DNA of 64,000 nt from Marivirga lumbricoides (GCF_014636295.1 NZ_BMEC01000013.1:124001-188000); one strand, 5' to 3'. Shown: positions 45,855-55,145, counted from the stretch's first letter. The notes: a model not told the origin generated them from the letters alone. A program made the numbers and translations.

Positions 45855-47207
45855 ATGAAAAAACTACTCCTTTTACTGATTCCCCTGTTTCTTGCATTAC
45901 AAAGCTACTCACAGTCGCAAACTGATGAAGAAGCTCCGGAAGGTGGTGTTTTCATTATGGAAATAAAAGACCAGATTGATGCGCGTACCAAACGCTATGT
46001 CGATTTGGCTTTAGAAGAAGCTAAGGCTAGAAAAAGCAGCCACATTATTATAGAAATGAACACTTATGGCGGGGCACTATATGATGCTGACGAAATTCGC
46101 TCTGCTATTTTAGATCTAGAAATTCCCATTTATGTTTATATCAACAATAATGCAGCCTCTGCGGGTGCCCTGATTTCCATTGCCTGTGATAGTATTTATA
46201 TGGCTCCGGGAGGCAGTATTGGGGCTGCAACAGTAGTTAATCAAACCGGAGAAGCTGCTCCTGATAAATACCAGTCCTACATGCGTTCAATTATGCGTTC
46301 TACCGCTGAGGCAACAGGAAGAGACCCTGGAATTGCTGAGGCAATGGTAGATGAAAAGCTTGAGGTAGATAGTATTTCTGATACAGGAGAAGTGATTACT
46401 TTTTCTACTACAGAAGCCATTAAATACGGCTATTGCGAAGGAAGTTTTATAACACTGGATGCCTTATTGCAACACCTCAAGCTTGCTGATGAAAAAATCC
46501 ACTGGTATGAAACAAGTACAGTAGAAAATATCATCGCATTTTTCATAAATCCTTTCATAAGCGGCATACTCATTCTAATTATAATAGGAGGTATTTATTT
46601 TGAATTACAAACCCCGGGAGTAGGTTTCCCTATTATCGCCTCTATAATTGCACTAGTACTTTATTTAGTACCTTACTACTTAAACGGACTGGCTGCCAAC
46701 TGGGAAATTCTGGCTTTTATTATAGGGTTAATACTGATTGCGCTGGAAGTATTCGTAATTCCTGGTTTTGGTGTTTTTGGCATTAGCGGCTTAATTTTAA
46801 CTTTGGGTTCTCTGATTTTTATTATGCTGAACAACAATTTCTTCGATTTTGAATTTGTGCCAGCTGAAAACATTACCAGAGCACTTATGACTACTCTAAC
46901 CGGCTTATTCGGAAGCATTATTTTGATGTTTATAGGAGGCATTCGATTAACCAATACTAAATTCTTCAAGAAAATTGCTTTACAAGGAGTACAAAGTAAA
47001 GAGTCTGGCTATTCCTCTCGTTTTATAGCAGATGGATTTCTGTCAAAAACCGGAACAGTTTATTCTGTTCTTCGGCCTAGCGGTAAAGTAGAAATTGATG
47101 GAGAATTATATGACGCCTATACCCGTGGTGAATATTTAGAACAAGGCACCCAGGTGATTGTGATAGATGAAAGCGGAACAAGTTTAAGAGTAAAAAAAAT
47201 TGATTAA
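45855..47207 (+). CDS. NfeD/ClpP-class membrane serine protease
   Basis: A 450-residue protein with a signal peptide (LLLLIPLFLALQSYSQ), a ClpP-like protease domain with the nucleophile in NNNAASAGALISIACDSIYM and GGSIGAATVV, four to five membrane helices (FINPFISGILILIIIGGIYF, EILAFIIGLILIALEVFVIP) and a C-terminal NfeD OB fold (GKVEIDGELYDAYTRGEYLE). Relatives cleave stomatin-like partners and act in membrane quality control. No stomatin gene follows here; kdsB starts 6 bases later, so co-transcription is likely. Confidence 0.88.
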   Translation: MKKLLLLLIPLFLALQSYSQSQTDEEAPEGGVFIMEIKDQIDARTKRYVDLALEEAKARKSSHIIIEMNTYGGALYDADEIRSAILDLEIPIYVYINNNAASAGALISIACDSIYMAPGGSIGAATVVNQTGEAAPDKYQSYMRSIMRSTAEATGRDPGIAEAMVDEKLEVDSISDTGEVITFSTTEAIKYGYCEGSFITLDALLQHLKLADEKIHWYETSTVENIIAFFINPFISGILILIIIGGIYFELQTPGVGFPIIASIIALVLYLVPYYLNGLAANWEILAFIIGLILIALEVFVIPGFGVFGISGLILTLGSLIFIMLNNNFFDFEFVPAENITRALMTTLTGLFGSIILMFIGGIRLTNTKFFKKIALQGVQSKESGYSSRFIADGFLSKTGTVYSVLRPSGKVEIDGELYDAYTRGEYLEQGTQVIVIDESGTSLRVKKID

Positions 47208-47213
47208 AAGCAA

Positions 47214-47954
47214 ATGGATATAATTGGGATTATCCCCGCCAGATACGGATCCAGCAGGTTTCCTGGCAAACCTTTAGCAGATATTGCCGGAAAAACGATG
47301 ATTCAGCGGGTAGTGGAGCAATGCAAAGCTTCCGGCATTCTTAAGAAGGTGATTGTAGCTACAGACGATCAGCGAATTTATGATCATGTTGAGGGCCTTG
47401 GGCATCAGGTGTATATGACCTCTCCGGAACATGCAAGTGGAACGGAAAGATGCCATGAAGCATTAAAGCTGGATGGAGGTAATTATGACTTTGTAATAAA
47501 CATACAAGGAGATGAACCCTTTATTGATCCTAAACAAATACAATTACTTTCTTCCATATTCGACAGAAAAACAGAAATTGCCACACTGATTAAGGGCATT
47601 CATAGCCTGGAAGATTTGCAGAACCCCAATGTGGTAAAAGCTTTGAAGACCGATTCAGGATTGGCGCTGTACTTTTCCAGGTCTCCTATTCCTCACATGA
47701 GGAATATCCCCAGTGAAGACTGGATGCGAAGCCATCAACACTTCAAGCATATAGGAATTTACGGCTACAGAGTAGATGTATTGGCAAAAATAGTAACGCT
47801 TCCTCCTTCACCCCTTGAAATCGCTGAATCTTTAGAGCAACTACGCTGGATAGAGAATGGCTTTCGCATCAAAACGGCCATTACAGACATTGAAACAATA
47901 GGAATTGATACTCCTGAAGATCTCCGGAAAGCACTTAAAGAAATGAAGCTATAA
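47214..47954 (+). CDS. kdsB: 3-deoxy-manno-octulosonate cytidylyltransferase
   Basis: A 246-residue CMP-Kdo synthetase, which activates Kdo for lipopolysaccharide inner-core assembly. It shows the nucleotide-binding start IGIIPARYGSSRFPGKPLAD, INIQGDEPFIDP and IGIYGYRVDVL, and ends ETIGIDTPEDLRKAL. The length fits the family. Its stop overlaps the start of the nitroreductase gene by one base. It implies LPS with Kdo in this bacterium. Confidence 0.95.
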   Translation: MDIIGIIPARYGSSRFPGKPLADIAGKTMIQRVVEQCKASGILKKVIVATDDQRIYDHVEGLGHQVYMTSPEHASGTERCHEALKLDGGNYDFVINIQGDEPFIDPKQIQLLSSIFDRKTEIATLIKGIHSLEDLQNPNVVKALKTDSGLALYFSRSPIPHMRNIPSEDWMRSHQHFKHIGIYGYRVDVLAKIVTLPPSPLEIAESLEQLRWIENGFRIKTAITDIETIGIDTPEDLRKALKEMKL

Positions 47955-48631
47955 TGGAAAAAGTAATTAACGGATATCCCTATATTAAGCTAACGCACAC
48001 CCCTCTTCCACAACAGGATCTGCTGAAGGAAAGCAGTTTGTTTTATTCAGAAATGGATAAAAGAAGATCGGTAAGAGAGTTTTCTGATAAAGATATACCG
48101 AAAGAAGTAATCGAAAACATTATTAAAACTGCTTCGACAGCCCCATCCGGTGCTCATAAACAGCCCTGGACGTTTTGTGTTGTTTCTAATAAAGAACTAA
48201 AGAAAAAGATCAGGAAAGCTGCAGAAAAAGAAGAAAAGGAAAGCTATGAAAGTAGAATGAGTGGACAATGGCTTAAAGACCTTGAGCCACTGGGGACAGA
48301 TTGGCAAAAGCCTTTTCTTGAAGTAGCACCTTACCTTATTATAATTTTTAAAAAAGTGTATGATGATGAAAAAGGAGAGAAAAAAACAAATTATTATGTT
48401 AATGAATCAGTGGGAATTGCCTGTGGCTTTCTGATTTCAGCAATTCACAAAGCTGGATTAGTTACATTAACACATACCCCCAGCCCAATGAATTTTCTCA
48501 CTGAATTATTAGCGAGACCAAAAAATGAGAGACCTTTCCTCCTACTTCCTGTGGGCTTCCCTGCCGCAGAAACATTTGTGCCGAAGATTGAAAGAAAAAA
48601 ACTGGATGAGGTAGCAGTTTTTTATGAATAA
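47954..48631 (+). CDS. Nitroreductase-family FMN protein
   Basis: A 225-residue flavin enzyme with the family phrases RRSVREFSDKDIPKEVIENI, ASTAPSGAHKQPWTFCVV and NYYVNESVGIACGFLIS. The pattern is closest to the branch around iodotyrosine deiodinase and similar NAD(P)H-dependent reductases. The substrate is unknown. It overlaps kdsB by one base. Confidence 0.88.
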   Translation: MEKVINGYPYIKLTHTPLPQQDLLKESSLFYSEMDKRRSVREFSDKDIPKEVIENIIKTASTAPSGAHKQPWTFCVVSNKELKKKIRKAAEKEEKESYESRMSGQWLKDLEPLGTDWQKPFLEVAPYLIIIFKKVYDDEKGEKKTNYYVNESVGIACGFLISAIHKAGLVTLTHTPSPMNFLTELLARPKNERPFLLLPVGFPAAETFVPKIERKKLDEVAVFYE

Positions 48632-48687
48632 AAGCTTGTGGTTGGGTCTGCTATTCATCATTAATTTTGAATTAAACCAAAACAAGA

Positions 48688-49746
48688 ATGAAAAAAGCAT
48701 TACTATTTCTACTATTAATCACTATAGGTTATTCAGCTTTTGCCACACAGGATAGCCTTCAAATACAATCACCTATTAAAATTGGAATCAAAGTAACACC
48801 TCCTTTTGTGACAAAACAAAATGGTGGATATGATGGGTTAAGCATAAGATCATGGGAAATGATCAACGAAAAACTGGATCTGGACTATGAATATGTAACT
48901 TTTGAAACGCTGGAAGAACTACTTAGTGCGGTAGAAAGTGGGTCAGTAGATATGAGTATAAATCCTATTACTGTAACCACTCAGAGGATGGAAAGAATGG
49001 ATTTTTCCCAACCATATTTTATCTCTGAAACTGTAGCCGCTAAGAAAAATGACTCCAATTTCCTGTATTTTATCAATAATATTTTAAGTTGGAATTTCTT
49101 TAAAGCCCTCTTTTTGCTTGTTGCAGTAATCTTTCTCTTTGGTTTTCTGGTATGGATTTTTGAGAGGAAAAATAATAAGGAAGAATTTGGAGGAAAGTGG
49201 AAAGGGCTGGCTCAGGGCTTCTGGTGGAGTGCGGTAACGATGACCACAGTAGGTTATGGAGATAAGTCTCCCAGAACACTTGGAGGAAGAATAGTAGGTT
49301 TTGTCTGGATGTTTGCTGCGATAATTATGATTTCAAGCCTCACAGCCGGAATTGCTTCTTCCCTCACTTATCAATCTTTGCAAGGAACTATAAGGAATCT
49401 AAATGATCTGGAAAAAATGAAGGTGGTCACTATCAAAGGCTCAAGTGCTGACGAACTATTAAGCCAGTACAATATCAGAAGTAAAAAAGTAGATTTCCTA
49501 TCAGATGCCATTCAGCAAATATCAGAAGACAAATCAGGTGTAATAGTATATGATAGACCGATATTAAAATATGCTATTGAAGAGTCAGATAACAAGGAAG
49601 ATATTCTGATTTCAGACATCTCATTTAAGAAAGATTACTACAGCTATAGTTTCCCTAAAAACTCTCCTCTATATTATACAATCAACACCAACCTGATAGC
49701 TATTTTGAAAACCACCCAGTGGAATAGTCTGGTTGGGGATTATTAA
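48688..49746 (+). CDS. Prokaryotic glutamate-receptor-type potassium channel
   Basis: A 352-residue protein with a signal peptide (ALLFLLLITIGYSAFA), a split periplasmic ligand-binding domain and a pore between its halves. The first lobe has IGIKVTPPFVTKQNGGYDGL and MSINPITVTTQRMERMDFSQ; then come a membrane helix, the pore loop with the K+ filter TTVGYGDKSP and a second helix (IVGFVWMFAAIIMISSLTAG). The second lobe follows (VVTIKGSSADELLSQYNI). The order S1-M1-P-M2-S2 is that of GluR0. The ligand is likely an amino acid. The gene has its own upstream gap of 56 bases. Confidence 0.9.
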   Translation: MKKALLFLLLITIGYSAFATQDSLQIQSPIKIGIKVTPPFVTKQNGGYDGLSIRSWEMINEKLDLDYEYVTFETLEELLSAVESGSVDMSINPITVTTQRMERMDFSQPYFISETVAAKKNDSNFLYFINNILSWNFFKALFLLVAVIFLFGFLVWIFERKNNKEEFGGKWKGLAQGFWWSAVTMTTVGYGDKSPRTLGGRIVGFVWMFAAIIMISSLTAGIASSLTYQSLQGTIRNLNDLEKMKVVTIKGSSADELLSQYNIRSKKVDFLSDAIQQISEDKSGVIVYDRPILKYAIEESDNKEDILISDISFKKDYYSYSFPKNSPLYYTINTNLIAILKTTQWNSLVGDY

Positions 49747-50437
49747 AGAACAGATAAAAGGAGAAACTTTATTACTCATGAAAAGGGAATAATAGGAGAT
49801 ACCGTATAAATTCAGACTTTTAAAAAAGTAAGTCTTATTTTTACTGTATAGGCTACTCATGGAAAATGAAATTGAACTCAAAAACTAAATATACTGACCT
49901 TAATAAGTGTTTCTTAAACTTTAAAACTAAGTATAAAACCTCAAAAAAGAGAAATTTCAATAAAAATCGAGGTCTTAATTACACTTTAAGCTATTTTTAA
50001 CAAAATTTTATTCTTTATCTTTTTGCTACTATATAACAAGATTCTATTTTCTCAACTGATGCCATTTCTATGTTGCTCCAAAACACCCCTGTAGTCCCCT
50101 CTAGGGGACAGCCTTACAGATGTAAGTAAGCAGAAAACTAATCAGCTTTAGCTCTATTTTCTAATATAGCAAAAGTCCTGTTATCTCATTTGAAGTTCAG
50201 TTCCAATAACTGCGATGACTTGATCAAAAAGATGCAAAAAATCAAGATCCGTCAGCTGACGTACTACCACGCTACAATTCAACGCACTCCCCGCCTTTTT
50301 GTCGACCAGCCCGCTCGGTTTTAACAAACATTATTTGGCTATTGAACAGTGTAGTATTTATCATGAGCACCCTGTATAGCCTTCCCCGCTTTAGTGGGGG
50401 TGTCATTTTTATTTATCTAACTCAGGTAAACAGGTAA
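49747..50437. repeat. Long intergenic region with dispersed repeat sequence
   Basis: This 691-base gap has no credible gene. At 50095-50113 it has a C/G-run repeat element (CCCCTCTAGGGGACAG), and from about 50215 to 50400 a GC-richer stretch (CCGTCAGCTGACGTACTACC, CCCGCTCGGTTTTAAC, CCCCGCTTTAGTGGGGGTGT) of the kind scattered between genes in Cytophagales genomes. The last of these forms a hairpin. A 25-base motif at 50349-50373 recurs at 39228-39252. Confidence 0.5.
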
Positions 50438-50857
50438 TTATTGAGAGATAACTACCTTTTCATCACCTTCCATTAACACCACGTGACAACAATCCTTACC
50501 GATTTTTAGCTGATGTTTTACCACTTTCTTTCCATTCTTTATTCCGATAAAGGTAGCTTTATCTCCCTCAAAACTTAGTTGATTCATTTGCCCATCTGTG
50601 GCCACCGGATATACACCTTCATTATTTTCAAAAAGATTGGCCTCAATCTTTATTTCTGAACCATTCAACGAAGTATAAAAACTATCTAATACTACGGCCT
50701 GACTATCTTCGTCCATTACTTTAAGGTTAATCACCCTAAAATCCATTGTACACATGATGTCAGGATCACATGGATTAGTAGCAGTTTGAGTATTAGTTTG
50801 CTTCTGGCAGGTAGCAGCCATTGATATAAAGCTTAAAAATATAAGTAACTTTTTCAT
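50438..50857 (-). CDS. Small lipoprotein, paralogue of its neighbour
   Basis: A 139-residue protein with a lipoprotein signal (LLIFLSFISMAATC, Cys17). The mature part contains CDPDIMCTMDFRVINLKVMD and ends KIGKDCCHVVLMEGDEKVVI. It is clearly related along its length to the protein encoded just upstream (same MCT-x-x-x, SFYT and DCCH elements), so the pair arose by tandem duplication. The conserved cysteines suggest a disulfide-bonded periplasmic domain. The function is unknown. The genes overlap by 4 bases. Confidence 0.6.
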   Translation of the reverse strand: MKKLLIFLSFISMAATCQKQTNTQTATNPCDPDIMCTMDFRVINLKVMDEDSQAVVLDSFYTSLNGSEIKIEANLFENNEGVYPVATDGQMNQLSFEGDKATFIGIKNGKKVVKHQLKIGKDCCHVVLMEGDEKVVISQ

Positions 50858-51270
50858 TCTAAATTGAGTATTAGTTCAGTTTCACCTTGAGTTAAAGATA
50901 TGTGACAGCAATCTTTTTTAATTACCATCGTATTTTCAATAATATTTACCCCTTCCAGCACCCCCACAAAGACAACAGTGGTACCTTCAAAGTCGATCTT
51001 ATCAATATCGTTATCAGTAGCAACAGGGTAAATTCCTTTATCTATTTGTTGCAGAGATGAGTCTGGTTCAATCCTTGTTCTGGAATCAATAAAAGTATAG
51101 TAATCCTCTAAAGCAACAGGATTCCCCTCTTGATCTAAAACAGAAACTGTGATGCTCTTTAATTCAGTCGTACAAATTTGATTCCCAATACAAGGGTCAT
51201 CATTTCCCTGATCACTATCGCAAGAGACAAAAAATATTAATGCTGTTAAAAAAAGTAAATGGATTTTCAT
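50854..51270 (-). CDS. Small lipoprotein, paralogue of its neighbour
   Basis: A 138-residue protein with the signal LLFLTALIFFVSC (Cys17), then DSDQGNDDPCIGNQICTTEL, ITVSVLDQEGNPVALEDYYT and the C-terminal DCCHISLTQGETELIL. It overlaps the second copy by 4 bases, and the two align throughout. The domain has the strand pattern of a small beta sandwich (GNPVALEDYYTF). It lies directly downstream of hisIE but on its own, 82 bases away. Confidence 0.6.
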   Translation of the reverse strand: MKIHLLFLTALIFFVSCDSDQGNDDPCIGNQICTTELKSITVSVLDQEGNPVALEDYYTFIDSRTRIEPDSSLQQIDKGIYPVATDNDIDKIDFEGTTVVFVGVLEGVNIIENTMVIKKDCCHISLTQGETELILNLE

Positions 51271-51352
51271 AAATACGCTCAGTAGAGCTCACTTCTTTTA
51301 AGTTATGGTATTGTAAACGAAAGTAATCAGCAAAAGTAGGGTATTAAGCGTA

Positions 51353-51949
51353 TTACTGGTGTCTGCCTTCCAGAATTTTTACTACATCCTGCAATTTATA
51401 TCCCTTTGCCTGCAAAAGTATTAAATAATGAAATAACAAATCTGCTGATTCATTTAAAAACAACTCTTCATTATCATCCTTTGCCTCTATAACTACTTCA
51501 ACTGCTTCCTCTCCCACCTTCTGAGCAATTTTATTGATTCCTTTATCAAATAAACTCTTCACATAAGATTTCTCACTGTCGCCATTCTTCCTTCCTTCAA
51601 TCACTTTTTCTAACTCAGCTATAAATCCTATGCTTTCATTTTTCTCATTCCAACAAGTATCAGCACCAGTATGGCAGGTTGGGCCATCAGGTTTAGCTTT
51701 AATAAGTATAGCATCCTGATCGCAATCAAGTTTAATATCTATCAGGTTCAGATAGTTCTCAGAAGTCTCGCCCTTCGTCCATAACCTGTTTTTACTTCTG
51801 CTAAAAAAGGTGACTTTACCTGTATCATGGGTTTTGTCTAACGCTGCCTGATCCATGTAGCCTAACATGAGTACTTTTCCGGTTACATGATCCTGCACAA
51901 TAGCAGGTAACAAACCATTTTCACCTTTTGAAAAATTGGGTACTTCCAT
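51353..51949 (-). CDS. hisIE: Bifunctional phosphoribosyl-AMP cyclohydrolase / phosphoribosyl-ATP pyrophosphatase
   Basis: A 198-residue fusion that does steps 2 and 3 of histidine synthesis. The N-terminal cyclohydrolase part has VLMLGYMDQAALDKT, FFSRSKNRLWTKGETS and the zinc-binding CHTGADTCW. The C-terminal pyrophosphatase part (about 105-198) has KIAQKVGEEAVEVVIEAKDD with the metal-binding Glu cluster and ESADLLFHYLILLQAKG. The fusion is usual in this phylum. It is the last of the four his genes here, 47 bases after hisF. Confidence 0.95.
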   Translation of the reverse strand: MEVPNFSKGENGLLPAIVQDHVTGKVLMLGYMDQAALDKTHDTGKVTFFSRSKNRLWTKGETSENYLNLIDIKLDCDQDAILIKAKPDGPTCHTGADTCWNEKNESIGFIAELEKVIEGRKNGDSEKSYVKSLFDKGINKIAQKVGEEAVEVVIEAKDDNEELFLNESADLLFHYLILLQAKGYKLQDVVKILEGRHQ

Positions 51950-51996
51950 TATATAATAATATTCTAATTCAATTGTTAAACTTGGACTAAACTTTC

Positions 51997-52752
51997 TTAG
52001 ATCCTGATTTCCAAACCCTTACTTTTTAAATAAGTTTTCAATTCAGGAACACCTATTTCTTTAAAGTGAAAAATGCTTGCAGCCAAAGCAGCATCTGATT
52101 TTCCGTTCGTAAAGGTATTAAAAAAATGATCCATATTACCGGCTCCTCCCGAGGCAATAACAGGCACATTTACTAACGAAGAAACTTTAGCTAATAATTC
52201 ATCTGCAAATCCCGATTTGGTACCATCATGGTCCATAGAAGTGAGCAGTATTTCACCCGCACCTAATTCTACCACTTGCTTTACCCAATCTTCGGTTTCA
52301 ATAGTTGTGGGTTTTGATCCGCCATGCGTATGCACAATATTTTTACCCTCCACATTTCTGCTATCTATAGCTACTACAATGCATTGCGAACCAAATTCTT
52401 CAGCCATTTCCCGGATGATTTGCGGATTTCTCACCGCTGCAGAGTTAATGGAGACTTTGTCAGCTCCTGCATTGAGCAAGACAGAAACGTCCTCCACTGT
52501 GCTGATACCACCTCCTACTGTAAAAGGAATATTTATCGCTTCAGCTACCTGGCTCACCAGTTCCGCTAAAGTTTTGCGTTTCTCATTAGTAGCAGTTATA
52601 TCCAGAAATACCAATTCATCTGCTCCCTGTTCAGCATACAGTTTGGCTAATTCTACAGGGTCACCAGCATCCCTTAATTCAAGAAAATTGACGCCTTTCA
52701 CAGTGCGTCCGTTTTTAATATCCAGACAAGGAATTATTCTTTTAGTTAACAT
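51997..52752 (-). CDS. hisF: Imidazole glycerol phosphate synthase, cyclase subunit
   Basis: A 251-residue TIM-barrel enzyme of histidine synthesis that forms imidazole glycerol phosphate with ammonia supplied by HisH. It shows [19 protein letters not shown] with the first catalytic Asp, [22 protein letters not shown] and [11 protein letters not shown]. The start and length fit the family. It forms a complex with the HisH encoded two genes upstream. Confidence 0.96.
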   Translation of the reverse strand: MLTKRIIPCLDIKNGRTVKGVNFLELRDAGDPVELAKLYAEQGADELVFLDITATNEKRKTLAELVSQVAEAINIPFTVGGGISTVEDVSVLLNAGADKVSINSAAVRNPQIIREMAEEFGSQCIVVAIDSRNVEGKNIVHTHGGSKPTTIETEDWVKQVVELGAGEILLTSMDHDGTKSGFADELLAKVSSLVNVPVIASGGAGNMDHFFNTFTNGKSDAALAASIFHFKEIGVPELKTYLKSKGLEIRI

Positions 52753-52793
52753 ATTATTTTCAAGTTTTTATCGGGTAATCGCCTCAAAAGAGT

Positions 52794-53510
52794 TTAAGCA
52801 AATTGCTTTAAATCCTGCAATGCTACACGCTTTTCATAAATAGCTTTACCTACAATAGCTCCATACATTTTCATGGACTCCAGGATTTCTAAATCTTGTA
52901 GATTGCTTACACCACCGCTGGCAATCAGTTTTATTTCCGGAAATTTTTCCTGAATCTCTTGATACAACTCATTAGAAGTACCCTGCAAAGCACCATCTTT
53001 CGACACATCTGTACAAATAACATATTGAATCCCTTTTGTGAGGTAATGTTCCAGAAAATCAAATATATGCCAGTCGGCACTTTCCTGCCAGCCATGAATA
53101 GCTATACTTCTATCTTTTACATCCGCCCCCAAAATAATCTTTTCGCCTCCAAATTCCTGAATCCACTCAGTAAAAAGACCTTCATTTTTAACAGCTATGC
53201 TTCCTCCTGTTAGCTGTTTTGCTCCGGCTTTAAAAACTGCTGAAAGATCTTCAGTACTTTGTACTCCTCCACCAAAATCAACCTCCAAACCGGTATTTTC
53301 CACTATATTTTGCAACACCGGTAAGTTGATCACCTTTTTCGCTTTAGCTCCATCTAAATCAACCAGGTGAAGCTTTTTTAAACCTGCAGCTTCAAATTCC
53401 TGAGCCACAGCTAATGGGTTACTGTTGTATTCCGTTTTCTGTTTGTAGTCACCCTTTAAAAGGCGAACACATTTTCCATCGATAAGGTCAATAGCAGGTA
53501 TTATATGCAT
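52794..53510 (-). CDS. hisA: ProFAR isomerase
   Basis: A 238-residue TIM-barrel isomerase of step 4 of histidine synthesis, related to HisF by ancient duplication. Seen are IIPAIDLIDGKCVRLLKGDY with the catalytic Asp, LHLVDLDGAKAKKVIN, VDFGGGVQSTEDL, CTDVSKDGALQGTS and ASGGVSNLQDL. It lies between hisH and hisF in one operon with gaps of 41-51 bases. Confidence 0.96.
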   Translation of the reverse strand: MHIIPAIDLIDGKCVRLLKGDYKQKTEYNSNPLAVAQEFEAAGLKKLHLVDLDGAKAKKVINLPVLQNIVENTGLEVDFGGGVQSTEDLSAVFKAGAKQLTGGSIAVKNEGLFTEWIQEFGGEKIILGADVKDRSIAIHGWQESADWHIFDFLEHYLTKGIQYVICTDVSKDGALQGTSNELYQEIQEKFPEIKLIASGGVSNLQDLEILESMKMYGAIVGKAIYEKRVALQDLKQFA

Positions 53511-53561
53511 ATTTAATCAGTTTTCAGGCTTGAAAGTATTTTTACTTCTTGTCTGATTGGT

Positions 53562-54146
53562 TTAAATTTCAAATAAAAAATTGTTCAAAAATTGTTCACC
53601 CTCTTCAGCACTTTTCTCAGGGTGTGGTTGAATGGCATAGAAATTATCTTTCTTCAACACTGTACTAAAGGGCAGCATATAGTCAGTCTGAGAAAGAGTC
53701 TGTTCCGATACAGTAGCATAATAACTATGAACAAAATAGAAATAAGCAGGAAACTGAATTTCTTTAAAAATTGGATCTGCAGATTTACTTAAAGTATTCC
53801 AGCCCATATGTGGCACCTTCAATTGATCAGGAAATTTTTTCACATCGCTGTCAAAGATTCCCAAACACTCAGTATCACCTTCTTCAGAATGCTTACACAA
53901 TAACTGCAAGCCGAGACATATCCCTAAAAAAGGATTTTTGATTGAACGGATTACTTCATCCAATCCGCGCTCCTTTAAGTAACGCATGGCAGATTTGGCC
54001 TCACCCTGACCCGGAAAAATAACCTTATCTGCTGCTAGAATCTCCTGAGGATCATCAGTCAAGAACCCCTCTATACCTAAACGTTTCAATGCCAGCAATA
54101 CCGATTTAATATTACCAGCATTATATTTTATAATTGCGATTTTCAT
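53562..54146 (-). CDS. hisH: Imidazole glycerol phosphate synthase, glutamine amidotransferase subunit
   Basis: A 194-residue class I glutaminase that releases ammonia for HisF. It shows IIKYNAGNIKSVLLALKRLG, the oxyanion strand PGQGEAKSAMRYL, the nucleophile in FLGICLGLQLL and the His-Glu pair in YAIQPHPEKS. It is the first of the four his genes in this window. hisG, hisD, hisC and hisB, which often lie upstream, are not here. Confidence 0.95.
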   Translation of the reverse strand: MKIAIIKYNAGNIKSVLLALKRLGIEGFLTDDPQEILAADKVIFPGQGEAKSAMRYLKERGLDEVIRSIKNPFLGICLGLQLLCKHSEEGDTECLGIFDSDVKKFPDQLKVPHMGWNTLSKSADPIFKEIQFPAYFYFVHSYYATVSEQTLSQTDYMLPFSTVLKKDNFYAIQPHPEKSAEEGEQFLNNFLFEI

Positions 54147-54173
54147 TCACTTATCGATAATTCGTAATTAAAA

Positions 54174-54209
54174 GCTTCCACTTAATTTTCAATGACCTGT
54201 AGTGGAAGC
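54174..54209 (-). terminator. Hairpin with short T run between phhA and hisH
   Basis: GCTTCCACT and AGTGGAAGC (9 bp) enclose an 18-base loop, with TTTTAATT behind the stem on the minus strand. It may end the phhA transcript or act in the 5' leader of hisH. A -7-like TAAATTTG (54210-54217) lies just before it, but no His-rich leader frame was found. Confidence 0.5.
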
Positions 54210-54333
54210 CAAATTTAAAGTTACTATTTTCCTGAATATTAAATAGAGCCTATTAGGCAATTACATGATAATCAATGATATATACCTGAAAGTCAGCAAC
54301 AAATGATTTCCCATTGTGTCATCTAACTGTAGA

Positions 54334-55071
54334 TTACACATAATTCTCCGGAGCCATTTTCAATCTATCTTCAATGACTTTTTCTATTACAGGTAAAGAA
54401 GAGTATAACTTTTCATAGTCTTCAATAATAAAGTATTTGGTTTGAAAAGTATCCTTTCTGTAGCTGCTATCAATAATAGCTTCTACATCATAAGCTAAAT
54501 GCTCCGGCTTGTTGCTTAAAGAAAATTCCGTTTCTCCCGGAGAAGAGATGATACCAGCACCATAAATTTTCAACTCTCCCTTTTCACGGATCAAACCAAA
54601 CTCTATAGTGAACCAGTAAATTCTACTCAGCAAATGAATGGCCCATGGATTATCTAGGTATTTCAGACCTATTCTTGCCAGGCCCTGCAGAAAATCTACA
54701 AAAGGCTGGTTGGCTAACAAGGGAATATGACCAAACACATCATGAAACATATCTGGTTCTTCCAGGTAATCCAGTTGCTCTCTTTTACGCAACCATGTGG
54801 TAGCCGGAAAAATCCTGTTGCTCAATAATTCAAAGAATTTATCGTCATCCACAATGCCGGGAACCGCGGTTACTTTCCACCCGGTAAGCTCCTGCAGGTA
54901 TTTGTTAGTTTCGTCAAAGTTAGGGATGGCATCAGGAGTGAACTTGATTAACTCCGCTCCCTTTGAAAATTCTTCCGTTGCTGAATGATGAATATTCTTA
55001 AACTGTCTGTTAAAGAGTATCCCCCAAACTTCCTGGTCTTCCTGTGTGTAATTCTCGTAGATCTGGTTCAT
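54334..55071 (-). CDS. phhA: Phenylalanine 4-hydroxylase
   Basis: A 245-residue pterin-dependent iron enzyme that turns phenylalanine into tyrosine. The iron ligands are visible as His-x4-His in DMFHDVFGHIPLLAN and the Glu in FTIEFGL. The start at 55071 (MNQIYENYTQEDQEVWGILF) fits the family of short bacterial enzymes. Related tryptophan hydroxylases share these motifs, but the bacterial size and the Tyr-coding leader favour phenylalanine. It is preceded by a Tyr leader peptide and an attenuator (55116-55261), which predicts induction when tRNA-Tyr is undercharged. Confidence 0.9.
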   Translation of the reverse strand: MNQIYENYTQEDQEVWGILFNRQFKNIHHSATEEFSKGAELIKFTPDAIPNFDETNKYLQELTGWKVTAVPGIVDDDKFFELLSNRIFPATTWLRKREQLDYLEEPDMFHDVFGHIPLLANQPFVDFLQGLARIGLKYLDNPWAIHLLSRIYWFTIEFGLIREKGELKIYGAGIISSPGETEFSLSNKPEHLAYDVEAIIDSSYRKDTFQTKYFIIEDYEKLYSSLPVIEKVIEDRLKMAPENYV

Positions 55072-55115
55072 CTTTTCTAAAGTGTTTTATAAAATTATTG
55101 TTTGAAAAAAGGCAT

Positions 55116-55145
55116 AAAAAAAGCCCGGTTCTTTTGGAACCGGGC
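55116..55145 (-). terminator. Intrinsic terminator of the phhA attenuator
   Basis: On the minus strand GCCCGGTTC and GAACCGGGC pair (9 bp) around a 5-base loop and are followed by seven T. It lies between the leader peptide stop (55178) and the phhA start (55071), so it decides whether phhA is transcribed. Confidence 0.9.

Noticed and set aside
50150-50400. Structured noncoding RNA gene or tRNA
   Set aside because: No cloverleaf or known RNA motif could be drawn; the block looks like dispersed repeat sequence.
52217-52843. 208-codon plus-strand frame opposite hisF
   Set aside because: It is antisense to the strongly conserved hisF and hisA, and its protein has no recognisable motif.
53511-54333. 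His-leader attenuator before hisH
   Set aside because: The 9-bp stem at 54174-54209 suggested it, but the only small frame upstream has a single His codon and no alternative pairing was found.
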